A stretch of DNA of 57,027 bases from Methanobacterium sp. (lineage in GTDB: Archaea > Methanobacteriota > Methanobacteria > Methanobacteriales > Methanobacteriaceae). The notes under the pieces were generated by a model. The model was not told the origin of the DNA, made no database searches, and was given only the letters and a program-made list of their open reading frames with translations. Made by a program: the position numbers and the translations under genes. Position 1 is the first letter of the stretch. Each line of letters begins with the position of its first letter. The stretch covers positions 1 through 57,027 of the forward strand of contig JASEIM010000014.1 in NCBI GenBank assembly GCA_030017655.1. Direction: 5' to 3'. Positions 7,666-15,784 of this stretch are shown in pieces.

Positions 7666-8017
7666 ATTTATCTTCCCCCATATTTTAATTATATTTAAAA
7701 TTATTATAATTTTTCCATAATAGTCATAAAGATTTATTTTTTAACTTATAATATAATTATATAATTTCCCTCTAAATGTCTATTTTTATATTTATAGAAT
7801 TTAAATGTTATATTTATGAATAAAATTGCTAATAAATTAATATATTATATAATAAGTCCATTTTAGGCATTATTTTAATTATTTCATATCCAAATATTTT
7901 TATACTATAATTATTAATAATTATAAATAATGATTAATCATTATTAATATTATAAGATATCTTGAAATACCCAAGGTCAGTTAAACCGTCTGAAATAAAA
8001 TTAAAAGGAGGGATAAA
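7666..8017. other. divergent, very A/T-rich intergenic region
   Basis: About 350 bases between the divergently read CDGSH and ferredoxin genes. It contains only A/T-rich promoter-like sequence and the two palindromes listed separately at 7909-7945. No small reading frame with a ribosome-binding site was seen. Confidence 0.6.
7909..7945 (+). promoter_or_regulatory. two adjacent perfect palindromes before the ferredoxin gene
   Basis: AATTATTAATAATT (7909-7922) is a perfect 14-base palindrome. Three bases on, AATAATGATTAATCATTATT (7926-7945) is a perfect 20-base palindrome. A TATA-like TTTTTATACTATAA lies just upstream, so both palindromes fall where transcription would start. They could be operators for a dimeric regulator. 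Chance palindromes are easier in such A/T-rich sequence, but 20 bases is long. Confidence 0.5.
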
Positions 8018-8398
8018 TTGAATCCAAAAATAACGGTTTCAGACCCCTTAAGGTGCACAAAATGCCATAATTGCGTAACTGCATGTCAAAAAACCCATGG
8101 AAGCAGTAGAATAAGAAAAAGTGAGGGTTTAATATTTTGTAGACAGTGTACAGAAGCTCCATGTATGAATATCTGTCCTGTAAACGCTATTCAATCCCAA
8201 AATAATATTCCAATTATAGATAAGCACAGATGCATAAGTTGTAAACTTTGCGTAGAATCTTGCCCAAATGGAGTCATATACATAGAGAACATGGTTGCAC
8301 ACAAATGTACATTATGCTTTGACACTGACAATATACTTCCTGCATGTATAGTTGCATGTAAAGATAATGTATTAAGTTTAATTGCAGATGATCAGTGA
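8018..8398 (+). CDS. 4Fe-4S polyferredoxin (HycB/CooF-like)
   Basis: A 126-residue protein packed with cysteines: 'CTKCHNCVTACQKTHG', 'CRQCTEAPCMNICPVNAI', 'CISCKLCVESCPNGVI' and 'CTLCFDTDNILPACIVACK'. The spacing predicts about four [4Fe-4S] clusters and matches electron-transfer subunits of the HycB/CooF/DmsB class. The start is TTG with a strong AGGAGGG seven bases before it. No catalytic partner is adjacent, so it may serve a distant oxidoreductase. The palindromes before it suggest regulated expression. Confidence 0.9.
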   Translation: MNPKITVSDPLRCTKCHNCVTACQKTHGSSRIRKSEGLIFCRQCTEAPCMNICPVNAIQSQNNIPIIDKHRCISCKLCVESCPNGVIYIENMVAHKCTLCFDTDNILPACIVACKDNVLSLIADDQ

Positions 8399-8543
8399 AT
8401 ATTCTCAGTATGTATTTTTTATCATTCCTTTTTTTTATGGTAAATTTTAACCTGATTTTTTAAATATCTCATGAATACCAATTAAACCAACAAATAATCG
8501 AAAACACTTTAAAAATATCGAAACATAGTAATAATTGATATAA

Positions 8544-9683
8544 ATGAAATTTAATTTCCCAGTTGGATATCATGATTTTCATAAAGTAAAAATTATTGAT
8601 TTCCAGCTAAATAGATGGTATTCATTGGGTTATACCAAATTAGAAGACACTATTGAAGTATCTAAAAATATCCATAAGTTAGAAGACTGGAAACCAGAAA
8701 TGATCAAATTAGCCGAAAAAACTCTTGAAGAAAAAAGATATTTAAATGCTGCATTTTATTTTAGAGCTGCAGAATTTTTTACACTGCCATCCGATCCAGA
8801 TAAAGAAAAATTGTACGATAAATTCATAAATATTTTCTATAATGCTGCTTTTAAAGATGAACCTATAGAAAGGTTTTCTGTTCCATATGAAAGTTCATTT
8901 TTACCCGCAATAAGAATTAAATCCCAAAAATCAAAGAGCATAGGTACTATTGTAATACATGGCGGATTTGATTCATTTATAGAGGAATTTTACTCAATGG
9001 CAAGTTATTTTGCTGATTTAGGATATAATGTCATCATGTTTGAAGGCCCTGGACAGGGTGCTGCTTTGAAAAAACAAAAATTACCCCTTAACTATAAATG
9101 GGAAAAATCTGCTAAAGCAATCCTTGATTATTTTGAACTTGATGATGTAACATGGCTCGGTATTTCCATGGGAGGATGGCTTTGTTTTAGAGCAGCTGCA
9201 TTCGAACCAAGAATTAAAAGAGTAATCGCATTGAGTGTCGCTTTTGATTATATGCAAATACCCAATCTTTTTATCCGGTTAGTGGCCAGATTCTTCCTTC
9301 TATTTCCCAGATTTTTAAATTATGTATCCAGGTTACAAATGAAAGGCGACTATCAGGAAAGATGGGGAGTAAATAATTTAATGTACATTACCAAGAAAAA
9401 AACACCATATGATGCCAGTCAGGTATTGTTACAGTTTAATGAAAAAAATATACATTCAGAAAAGGTAAAACAGGATGTTTTAATTCTTAGCGGTGCTGAA
9501 GATCATTTTATTCCACTTAAAATGCATTATAAACAGGTGGATGCATTAATAAATGCTAGTTCGATTGAAGAGCATGTTTTTACCAGGGAAGATCAGGCGC
9601 AGAATCACTGCCAGATTGGAAATATTGGTCTTGCCCTGGATGTTATGTCCAGATGGATATCTGAAAAATCAAGGAATAAATAA
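8544..9683 (+). CDS. alpha/beta hydrolase
   Basis: A 379-residue hydrolase. The strand-loop 'IGTIVIHGGFDSFIEEFYSM' gives the oxyanion region, 'WLGISMGGWLCFRAAA' is the nucleophile elbow (G-x-S-x-G with Ser near residue 210), and late 'ILSGAEDHFIPLKMH' and 'QNHCQIGNIG' supply the acid and histidine. About 120 N-terminal residues precede the core, as in the FrsA/DUF1100-like and acyl-transferring hydrolases. The substrate is unknown. It converges on trmO with no intervening base between the two stop codons. Confidence 0.88.
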   Translation: MKFNFPVGYHDFHKVKIIDFQLNRWYSLGYTKLEDTIEVSKNIHKLEDWKPEMIKLAEKTLEEKRYLNAAFYFRAAEFFTLPSDPDKEKLYDKFINIFYNAAFKDEPIERFSVPYESSFLPAIRIKSQKSKSIGTIVIHGGFDSFIEEFYSMASYFADLGYNVIMFEGPGQGAALKKQKLPLNYKWEKSAKAILDYFELDDVTWLGISMGGWLCFRAAAFEPRIKRVIALSVAFDYMQIPNLFIRLVARFFLLFPRFLNYVSRLQMKGDYQERWGVNNLMYITKKKTPYDASQVLLQFNEKNIHSEKVKQDVLILSGAEDHFIPLKMHYKQVDALINASSIEEHVFTREDQAQNHCQIGNIGLALDVMSRWISEKSRNK

Positions 9684-10079
9684 CTATATACAATCTGTTT
9701 CAGCCCAAAAAGGCTTAATATCAATAAGAGGAGACCCATCAAGAGCATCCAACCATTTTACGCTTAATGTATTCCCTTCAATCTTAACAATCTCTACAAG
9801 ACACATTGCTATTGGATTTGGTCTTGCAGGGGATCTTATAGAAAAAACTCCCCTTTCTTCTGTTCTTCCCGGTGGAATCCCCTTTAATTTATCGCGTTCA
9901 GCCCTGTCCAACCAGTAGAAGACATAATAATATTTTTTACGCCCAATATCTTGTAAACCCTCTTTATATTCATCGAAAACAGTTATTTTACTTATCTTTT
10001 CAGAATATCGTCCCTGCCGAGGAGCATCTCCCCTTTTTTTATAAGGTGAGTTTATTATTCCTATTGGCTTTAACTTCAT
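9684..10079 (-). CDS. trmO: tRNA (N6-threonylcarbamoyladenosine-N6)-methyltransferase TrmO
   Basis: A 131-residue TsaA/TrmO-family protein. 'KPIGIINSPYKKRGDAPRQG' at the start, 'YYVFYWLDRAER' and 'GVFSIRSPARPNPIAMCLVE' are characteristic SAM-binding segments of this beta-barrel family. In bacteria TrmO methylates t6A37 in tRNA-Thr; the archaeal homologues are assigned by similarity. No ribosome-binding site precedes the ATG, and TATA-like sequence lies about 30-40 bases upstream, so a leaderless or nearly leaderless transcript is likely. Confidence 0.9.
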   Translation of the reverse strand: MKLKPIGIINSPYKKRGDAPRQGRYSEKISKITVFDEYKEGLQDIGRKKYYYVFYWLDRAERDKLKGIPPGRTEERGVFSIRSPARPNPIAMCLVEIVKIEGNTLSVKWLDALDGSPLIDIKPFWAETDCI

Positions 10080-10184
10080 AAATGAATATTATGATTTACA
10101 AAATAGTTATAAATTGTGTTTATTTTTATTTTCTAAAATATATTTTAATCTCAATGCATCTGTACGCCCTTATTAATCTTGGAT

Positions 10185-11021
10185 TTAAAATAGAGAAGCT
10201 AAAAATGGCGAACCCAGTGCAAAAGCCAGAAATGTTATTCCCATACCAATTTTAATTCTTTTTGATACTTTTGCAGAATTTATGGCTGATTGATCTTTCA
10301 ATATTGACGCTGCACCTATCAAGAACACCACAATAGCAGCAAAGAGTACTGCAAGGTAAAGTAAATTAAAAATTCCTATAAAATAAAGCACGGGACTGGT
10401 GATACTTGCAATTATCATGAAGCTTGCTGCAAGGATTGATGATATTTTTGCTCCATAGATTATTGGTAATGTTTTTGCCCCTTCTTTTTTATCTCCTTCC
10501 ACATCTTCCATATCCTTTACAATTTCTCTGGCCATGGTCATCAGAAATGCATAAAACCCTAAATATATAGAAGTAATGATTTCACCTACAGCTATCCCAC
10601 CAAAAACAAAACAAAGGCCTGTAAGAAATGAAATACTTAAATTTCCAATTAAGCATTTACTTTTCAAGCTGTATGCATAATATATCATTAAAAGGGAGCT
10701 CAAAAACGCTATCATGCCCAATAAAAAATTTATATAGAAAGCAGCGATGATTCCAATGATAAACAGGGAAAGTGAATAAATTCCTGCGGTTTTTCTTGAA
10801 ATCCTTCCAGATGGAATGGGTCTTTTTGGTTTATTAATAGCATCAATTTTATAATCAAAATAATCATTTATGGCATTCCCTGCACCAGTAACAACAAAAA
10901 CAACGAATCCTGCTAAAAATGCACCTAATGTAAAATTTCCACTTATAATTATCATTAAAAAGATTGCTATTACTGCCATTACTGCATTTCCCGGTCTTAA
11001 AATTTCTAAATATGCATTCAT
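10185..11021 (-). CDS. digeranylgeranylglyceryl phosphate synthase (UbiA family)
   Basis: A 278-residue prenyltransferase with about eight or nine membrane helices. The two Asp-rich motifs are present: 'NDYFDYKIDAINKPKRPIPS' near residue 50-70 and 'DMEDVEGDKKEGAKTLP' near 170-185. In archaea this UbiA member adds the second geranylgeranyl chain to GGGP to make the core ether lipid, at the membrane. GTGAT precedes the ATG by three bases. It is the leftmost gene of the long leftward run of housekeeping genes, about 100 bases after ftsY. Confidence 0.93.
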   Translation of the reverse strand: MNAYLEILRPGNAVMAVIAIFLMIIISGNFTLGAFLAGFVVFVVTGAGNAINDYFDYKIDAINKPKRPIPSGRISRKTAGIYSLSLFIIGIIAAFYINFLLGMIAFLSSLLMIYYAYSLKSKCLIGNLSISFLTGLCFVFGGIAVGEIITSIYLGFYAFLMTMAREIVKDMEDVEGDKKEGAKTLPIIYGAKISSILAASFMIIASITSPVLYFIGIFNLLYLAVLFAAIVVFLIGAASILKDQSAINSAKVSKRIKIGMGITFLAFALGSPFLASLF

Positions 11022-11119
11022 GAAATCACTTTAAAATTAGATAGAATTAATTTGTTTATATAATATTTAAGTTAATGTGATTATTAGATAATTTAATAAA
11101 TTAAATTTAAAAAAATGAA

Positions 11120-12280
11120 TTAAATAAGCTGATCAACCATCCATTCAGACTTAAATTCCATTATATCTTCATAAGATTGACCTATGCCTAAAAATAGAAT
11201 TGGTTTACTGATTACATAACCAATCGAAAGTGCTGCACCGCCCTTTGCATCGGCATCAGCTTTTGTGAGAATTATTCCATCAACACCCACAGCTTCATTG
11301 AATTTCATCGCCTGTTCCACTGCATCGTTTCCAGTAAGGGAATCACCGACATAAATTATGACATCGGGTTTTACAACACGTTGAATTTTCTTCATTTCAT
11401 CCATAAGGTTAACATTGGTCTGCATTCTCCCCGCAGTATCTATTAAAACTATCTCTTTTCCTTTAGCCTTTGCATGTTCTACTGCATCATAAGCAACTGC
11501 AGCAGGATCTGCACCCTTTTTATGCTTTATTAGTTTAACCCCAATATTTTCAGCATGATGCCCTATCTGTTCAATAGCCCCTGCTCTGAAAGTATCTGCA
11601 GCGGCAATTACTGGCGTATATCCTTCATTTATAAAATAAGTAGCAATTTTTGCTATTGTGGTAGTTTTTCCAGTTCCATTTACCCCTACAAACATTATCT
11701 TAAGAGGTTGGCCAGATTTCTTTGCATCTTCTGCCATTTTTTTAAGATCTCTGGTTTCAACACCTAATATTTCAGAAATAGCGTTTTTCAGGGCATTTCT
11801 TGTAAATTCTGCAACGTCGCTTCTTCTTTTAATTTTTTTTCCCACAAGATCTTCTTTTACAGAATTAATTATCTTTTCTGCAACTTCTAGAGCAACGTCA
11901 CTTTCTAAGAGTGCCATTTCAAGTTCAAATAGAATATCATCAATATCTTTTTCTGATATTGTCTTTTTAGTGACAAATGAGAACATTCCAGATTTTTCTT
12001 CTTCAGAAGGAACTTCTTCCTGCTTCACTTCAGGTTTTTGCACTTCTTCTTTTTTTTCCCTGGAAAAAATTCCGGATATTTTTCCTTTAACTCCACTTTC
12101 CTCATCTTTCTTAGAAGGTCCTTCCATTTCTTCAGAAACTTTTTCTGGAATAGTTTCCTCTTTTTCCTGTGGAGTTTCTTCTAAAAGAGTATTTTCTTCT
12201 GCTTTCTCATCTTCTTTAGAAATCTTATCGCTGATTTTTCCAACAGTACCACTAAATTTCTTTTTAAGTGATTCAAACAA
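11120..12280 (-). CDS. ftsY: signal recognition particle receptor FtsY
   Basis: SRP GTPase of 386 residues that receives SRP-ribosome complexes at the membrane. An acidic, Glu/Lys-rich N-terminal region of about 100 residues precedes the NG domain: helical bundle, then G1 'GVNGTGKTTTIAK', 'DTAGRMQ' and 'TKADADAKGG'. The frame opens with GTG at 12289, which overlaps the GGAG motif. TTG at 12280 lies eight bases after GGAG and gives the expected 'MFESLKKKFSG' terminus, so I use it. A hairpin array separates it from prefoldin alpha upstream. Confidence 0.95.
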   Translation of the reverse strand: MFESLKKKFSGTVGKISDKISKEDEKAEENTLLEETPQEKEETIPEKVSEEMEGPSKKDEESGVKGKISGIFSREKKEEVQKPEVKQEEVPSEEEKSGMFSFVTKKTISEKDIDDILFELEMALLESDVALEVAEKIINSVKEDLVGKKIKRRSDVAEFTRNALKNAISEILGVETRDLKKMAEDAKKSGQPLKIMFVGVNGTGKTTTIAKIATYFINEGYTPVIAAADTFRAGAIEQIGHHAENIGVKLIKHKKGADPAAVAYDAVEHAKAKGKEIVLIDTAGRMQTNVNLMDEMKKIQRVVKPDVIIYVGDSLTGNDAVEQAMKFNEAVGVDGIILTKADADAKGGAALSIGYVISKPILFLGIGQSYEDIMEFKSEWMVDQLI

Positions 12281-12304
12281 AATACTCACTCCTTTTTAAA
12301 ACCC

Positions 12305-12520
12305 TCAAAAACTTTGTTCTTGGTTAAGAAAAAAGTTAAGCATGCAAAAACTTCGTTTTTGCGGCCTGCAATCTATGATTTGCAGTTCAGGAAATCAAAG
12401 CATACGAATCTTCGATTCTTTGCGTCAAAATTCGTAGAATTTTGACAGATTTCTTTCAACGTTAAAATCGGAGCTTACGAAACTTCGTGTTCGAAGGCTC
12501 CAAAATCCGTATGATTTTGA
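12305..12520. repeat. array of mini-hairpins between pfdA and ftsY
   Basis: The roughly 250 bases between these genes are filled with small hairpins: CAAAAAC at 12305 (pairing imperfectly with its partner); GCAAAAA (12344-12350, loop CTTCG); CTGCAA/TTGCAG (12366-12385); GAATC/GATTC near 12410; GTCAAAATTC (12424-12433, loop GTA, perfect 10 bp); GGAGC/GCTCC enclosing ACGAA/TTCGT; and CAAAATC (12501-12519, loop CGTAT). Arm sequences differ but each arm has its own complement. Not a CRISPR array, because no constant repeat exists. Confidence 0.8.
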
Positions 12521-12539
12521 CAGATTTTTTGAATGCAAG

Positions 12540-12974
12540 TTACTGGTGTTTAGCTTCTTCAGTTTCAACTTTTCTCAGCAGTGCTTCTGCTTCAGGGCTC
12601 TTTTTGACAATATAATCTGTTAACTTCTGCACATCTCCAACCATTTTATCAACTAACTGTTCAAGCTCTTTTTTTTGGGAAGATATGCTCTCTTTAGCTT
12701 CTCCAATATTTTTCTTTGCAGCGGCACCTGCACCAAGACCCATTACAACCTGATCTGTGTTTTTAATCTCTGCAATTACAAAAGAGCCTGCACCAATTGG
12801 AACAAAGGTTTCAGTGTTCTCTTTTCCTTCAATTGCATTTAAAGATTCTTCAGCAGATGTTAATTCTGCAATAGAAGCTCTTACTGTTTCAATTTGTTGT
12901 TGTAGAAGTTCCAGCTGGCTCTGATACATGTTAATTTCATTAACCATCTGTTCGAGCCTTTGTTTATCATCCAT
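12540..12974 (-). CDS. pfdA: prefoldin subunit alpha
   Basis: A 144-residue coiled-coil protein. Two long helices (about 1-45 and 90-135) flank two beta-hairpins with 'VPIGAGSFVIAEIKNTDQVV' and 'GLGAGAAAKK', the prefoldin-alpha pattern. Two alpha and four beta subunits form the jellyfish-shaped hexamer that passes unfolded proteins to the thermosome. GGTGAT stands before the ATG at 12974; the frame extends three codons further without support. It follows rpl LX by five bases. Confidence 0.95.
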   Translation of the reverse strand: MDDKQRLEQMVNEINMYQSQLELLQQQIETVRASIAELTSAEESLNAIEGKENTETFVPIGAGSFVIAEIKNTDQVVMGLGAGAAAKKNIGEAKESISSQKKELEQLVDKMVGDVQKLTDYIVKKSPEAEALLRKVETEEAKHQ

Positions 12975-12979
12975 AAAAA

Positions 12980-13210
12980 TCACCCTTCAATTAAGGCTTT
13001 GATTATTGGATCCTGTACTTCATCTTCTGAAATTTCTTTAATCTCTTCTATGATTATTTTGTTTCTCTTGATTCCGTGTTTGCTTCCAAAATCAGAATAA
13101 ATCTTTTCCTGTATATCTTCTTCTTTTATAGCTTTTAACTCCTTTGTAAAAGGTTTAAAGCTTTTTCCCATCATAAATTTGCCTTGAATTCTAAATATTT
13201 TTGTTTTCAT
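12980..13210 (-). CDS. 50S ribosomal protein LX (L18Ae/L20a)
   Basis: A 76-residue basic protein. 'KIFRIQGKFMMGKSFKPFTK' at the start and 'EDIQEKIYSDFGSKHGIKRN' in the middle match archaeal LX, homologous to half of eukaryotic L20 (L18ae). It overlaps the aIF6 stop codon by four bases (ATGA), so translation is coupled. The order L39e-L31e-IF6-LX-pfdA is the conserved archaeal arrangement. Confidence 0.95.
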   Translation of the reverse strand: MKTKIFRIQGKFMMGKSFKPFTKELKAIKEEDIQEKIYSDFGSKHGIKRNKIIIEEIKEISEDEVQDPIIKALIEG

Positions 13211-13881
13211 TCATATCCCTCAAGAAAACCTAATGCTTCTTCAATTCTTGCAAGTTCAGGACCTGTTGTATCTAATCCGACAATAACACCCTCAGAATTT
13301 GCTATTGTGCATGCGCCAACAAGCCTTATGCCTTTGTTTACAGTTCCAATATCTGCTGGAACCTTCATCACATTTTCAATAAATTTAAGTTCTTCTGCTG
13401 ATGCAGATGGATGAGCTAATACTCCTTTATTAGTGGCCACTGCAACAGATCCTGTTATTTTAAAGCCGGCTATACTTCCTCTTTGAACTTCAACGTCTAG
13501 AACGTTTTCGATTATCTCCAAGGATTCATCAGAAAGCAGTGGATTTACAATTGCACCGTTATCATTTGCAAGGACTATATTACCTACAGCAGTGAATCTA
13601 TCAGGAATTCTTTCCACTTCTATATCCATTTCTTTAATGGTTTCTATTTCGCTTTCAAGAGCGAATGGAGAAACTAAGAATCCCTTTGAATTTCCCACTG
13701 CCAGTGCTCCAGCAAGATTACTACCACTAATTGGGGTTTTAATTACTGTTACTCCTAAAGTGTTTTCTATCAGATTTTCCATTGCTTCTGATAAATTAGA
13801 GGGAACTATAGCTGCATGATCTGTAGCTGATATTGCAACTCCAATATTTGAGTTCCCGTACAGGTTAGCTTTCCTAATCAT
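13207..13881 (-). CDS. translation initiation factor aIF6
   Basis: A 224-residue protein made of five repeats in a pentein ring; repeats of 'GNSNIGVAISATDHAAIVPS' and 'VLANDNGAIVNPLLS' type recur about every 45 residues. IF6 binds the 50S subunit and prevents premature joining with 30S. GGTGA five bases before the ATG at 13881 decides the start; the GTG at 13890 lacks a site. It lies 10 bases after L31e. Confidence 0.96.
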   Translation of the reverse strand: MIRKANLYGNSNIGVAISATDHAAIVPSNLSEAMENLIENTLGVTVIKTPISGSNLAGALAVGNSKGFLVSPFALESEIETIKEMDIEVERIPDRFTAVGNIVLANDNGAIVNPLLSDESLEIIENVLDVEVQRGSIAGFKITGSVAVATNKGVLAHPSASAEELKFIENVMKVPADIGTVNKGIRLVGACTIANSEGVIVGLDTTGPELARIEEALGFLEGYE

Positions 13882-13890
13882 TAAGTTCAC

Positions 13891-14136
13891 CTATTCAACC
13901 AAGGTGACTGCCACTGAACCGTCTTCCTCTTCAACAGCTTTTACTTTAATTTTAGGAGGTATTTTCTGGATTCCTCTTTCCCATATTTTTTCGTTTACAG
14001 ATGCATCGATCTTAATGTCTTCTGCTTTCATATGTTGTTTTATAAATTCTTTTACGTAACGTACTGCTCTCGGGGACCTCATTGTCCTTGGAACATTTTT
14101 TACTTTTCTTAAAGGTATAACATAGACTCTTTCCAT
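13891..14136 (-). CDS. 50S ribosomal protein L31e
   Basis: An 81-residue protein with 'RVYVIPLRKVKNVPRTMRSP' and 'AVRYVKEFIKQHMK', the L31e hallmark, ending in 'VEEEDGSVAVTLVE'. It belongs to the large subunit near the exit tunnel. GGGGAT precedes the ATG by four bases. Second gene after L39e in the conserved cluster. Confidence 0.96.
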   Translation of the reverse strand: MERVYVIPLRKVKNVPRTMRSPRAVRYVKEFIKQHMKAEDIKIDASVNEKIWERGIQKIPPKIKVKAVEEEDGSVAVTLVE

Positions 14137-14145
14137 TTAAATCCC

Positions 14146-14301
14146 CTACACTTTTAGTTTACTTCTTCTCCATTGTCTCATTTTAGGATGAGTTCTTACT
14201 TTTCTATTTGTTTTAAGCATAACCCATAAAGGTACACGCCTGTTCTGCTTATTGGCTTTAGCAAGCCTTAATTTCTTAGCTAATGGCCTATTCCTACTCA
14301 T
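14146..14301 (-). CDS. 50S ribosomal protein L39e
   Basis: A 51-residue protein, exactly the family length. It begins 'MSRNRPLAKKLRLAKANKQN' and ends 'RKVRTHPKMRQWRRSKLKV', the conserved W-R-R-S-K terminus. L39e lines the polypeptide exit tunnel. GGTGAAAAA precedes the ATG. It lies nine bases before the L31e start and opens the L39e-L31e-IF6-LX-pfdA group. It was read by hand from the minus strand. Confidence 0.97.
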   Translation of the reverse strand: MSRNRPLAKKLRLAKANKQNRRVPLWVMLKTNRKVRTHPKMRQWRRSKLKV

Positions 14302-14344
14302 TTTTTCACCACATTAATTTAAGTTTTTATAATTATAATAAATT

Positions 14345-14935
14345 TTATTTTTTCCAGCCTATTACTCTTGATTGAACATGTTCTGGGAATATTTTCTGTG
14401 CAAAATTTTCCCCCTTAATTGCATCTATAAGATATCTTATTTCTATCTCATAATCAGAATTATTTTCCATATTTGTCTGTTCTTTTTTAACTTCAAATAT
14501 CTTTTTTGAGAGATCGTTTATGGTCTTATGTCCAAATCCTCGTAGATTAATATATTCAACATTTCCCCGCGCTTCAAGACTGTTTATTTCACCAGATTTA
14601 AGTTTTGGAATTTTATCATCCCTTCGCGTTCCATCTGCCACCACTTCATAGTTTTCTGAAACCAGATATAATACTTCTTTATGAATGTAATTTATTCCAT
14701 TATTGGGAAACCCATCATTAATAATAATACTGGTTGCATTTTCTATAAGGGATCTGTCGGCTTTAAAAACACGATGCTTAAATCCAAGGGAAGATGCTGA
14801 TTCTACTGCAGGTTTAAATGAATCAAAAACCCCGAAATTCAGAGTTACAAGTTCAATTTCGTATCCTAACTTTTCGAGAATCACAGCCATTAAAGAGCTG
14901 TCCTTTCCTCCACTGTATAGAACACATGCTTTCAT
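14345..14935 (-). CDS. PP-loop ATPase of unknown function
   Basis: A 196-residue protein. The N-terminal 'CVLYSGGKDSSLMAVILEKL' is a classical PP-loop (SGGKDS) for adenylylation by ATP, as in tRNA thiolases and ATP pyrophosphatases. 'VVADGTRRDDKIPKLKSGEI' is the second conserved region, where the substrate usually sits. It has no added THUMP, TilS or rhodanese domain and few cysteines. It overlaps the PDCD5-like gene by four bases, inside a translation-gene run. A role in RNA modification is suggested by context only. Confidence 0.85.
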   Translation of the reverse strand: MKACVLYSGGKDSSLMAVILEKLGYEIELVTLNFGVFDSFKPAVESASSLGFKHRVFKADRSLIENATSIIINDGFPNNGINYIHKEVLYLVSENYEVVADGTRRDDKIPKLKSGEINSLEARGNVEYINLRGFGHKTINDLSKKIFEVKKEQTNMENNSDYEIEIRYLIDAIKGENFAQKIFPEHVQSRVIGWKK

Positions 14936-15267
14936 TTTCTTGTTATATTAATCTCTCTTCTTTGACCGGCAAGGTTTTTTAGAAGTTCTTTCAGCTGTTC
15001 ATCAGTTATTTTTGATTTAATTCTTCCCATCTGGGCAAGTTGAATTAACTGAAGTTCAATCTGATCAACCATTTCCGGTTTAGTTAATCTGAGGTTTGCA
15101 AGTCTGCCCCTGGCTTCAGGGGTAAGGATTTGCATCATAGCCTGTCTTTTTTGAGCTTCTAATTCGCGTCGGGCCTGTTCCTGCTCCTGAGATGCCGCTT
15201 GCTGTGCTGCAGCTTGCTGTTGTAATTCCTGCATTCTTTTACGTCTTAATTCTTCAATATCGCTCAA
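14932..15267 (-). CDS. PDCD5-family DNA-binding protein
   Basis: A 111-residue protein. A long charged N-terminal helix ('DIEELRRKRMQELQQQAAAQ' and following Q/A-rich heptads) is followed by the triple-helix core 'ILTPEARGRLANLRLTKPEM' and 'QLIQLAQMGRIKSKITDEQL', the PDCD5/TFAR19 signature. The M. thermautotrophicus homologue has a known fold; function in archaea is unclear. The start is TTG with GGAGG seven bases upstream. It lies between S19e and the PP-loop gene. Confidence 0.93.
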   Translation of the reverse strand: MSDIEELRRKRMQELQQQAAAQQAASQEQEQARRELEAQKRQAMMQILTPEARGRLANLRLTKPEMVDQIELQLIQLAQMGRIKSKITDEQLKELLKNLAGQRREINITRK

Positions 15268-15303
15268 AATTGGACCTCCATGATATTATATGTTACCCTC
15301 AAT

Positions 15304-15741
15304 CTAGTAGTTTGCAAGTTCTGGAACTTCTTTTTTAACAATATTTGATGTTTTGTCAAGGAAAGATTTTCCTTCAGGAGTTACAATTCTTCCTTCTTTA
15401 ACCTTTGCAATGTATCCAGCATCTTCAAGCTGTTGTAGGGCTGTTCTAATTATGGAACCGCTTCCTTTTGCAAATTTTTCAGGACTGGAACCTCTATCCT
15501 TTTTTCCACCGTAGTATGATCTTAAACTGTTCATTCCGACAGGGCCGTCTATGTACACTCTTCTTAAAAGAGATGCACATCTTGTGTACCACCAGCCCAT
15601 TTCTTCGGGTCTTCTTTCTTTGTGAACTCCTGTTTTAACAAATTTAGCCCATTCTGGCGGGTTTATTTTCTTATTCTGGCTTAATTCTTTTGCAATTGTA
15701 CTTATCAGTAAATCTGCAGGTACATCATAAACTGTAGTCAT
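15304..15741 (-). CDS. 30S ribosomal protein S19e
   Basis: A 145-residue winged-helix ribosomal protein. 'TVYDVPADLLISTIAKEL' opens it, 'PPEWAKFVKTGVHKERRP' and 'WWYTRCASLLRRVYIDGPVG' are highly conserved, and 'YGGKKDRGSSPEKFAKGSGS' contains the basic rRNA-contact loop. It is needed for small-subunit maturation. AGGAGG lies seven bases before the ATG. A hairpin array (15785-15972) separates it from the upstream CRM gene. Confidence 0.97.
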   Translation of the reverse strand: MTTVYDVPADLLISTIAKELSQNKKINPPEWAKFVKTGVHKERRPEEMGWWYTRCASLLRRVYIDGPVGMNSLRSYYGGKKDRGSSPEKFAKGSGSIIRTALQQLEDAGYIAKVKEGRIVTPEGKSFLDKTSNIVKKEVPELANY

Positions 15742-15784
15742 ATTTATCCTCCTAATTATCTAATTATCTCACTCAAAAATTCTT

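Noticed and set aside
11658..12299. Long Ser/Phe-rich plus-strand frame opposite ftsY
   Set aside because: It is the antisense shadow of the acidic N-terminal region of FtsY; composition is typical of a reverse-strand artefact.
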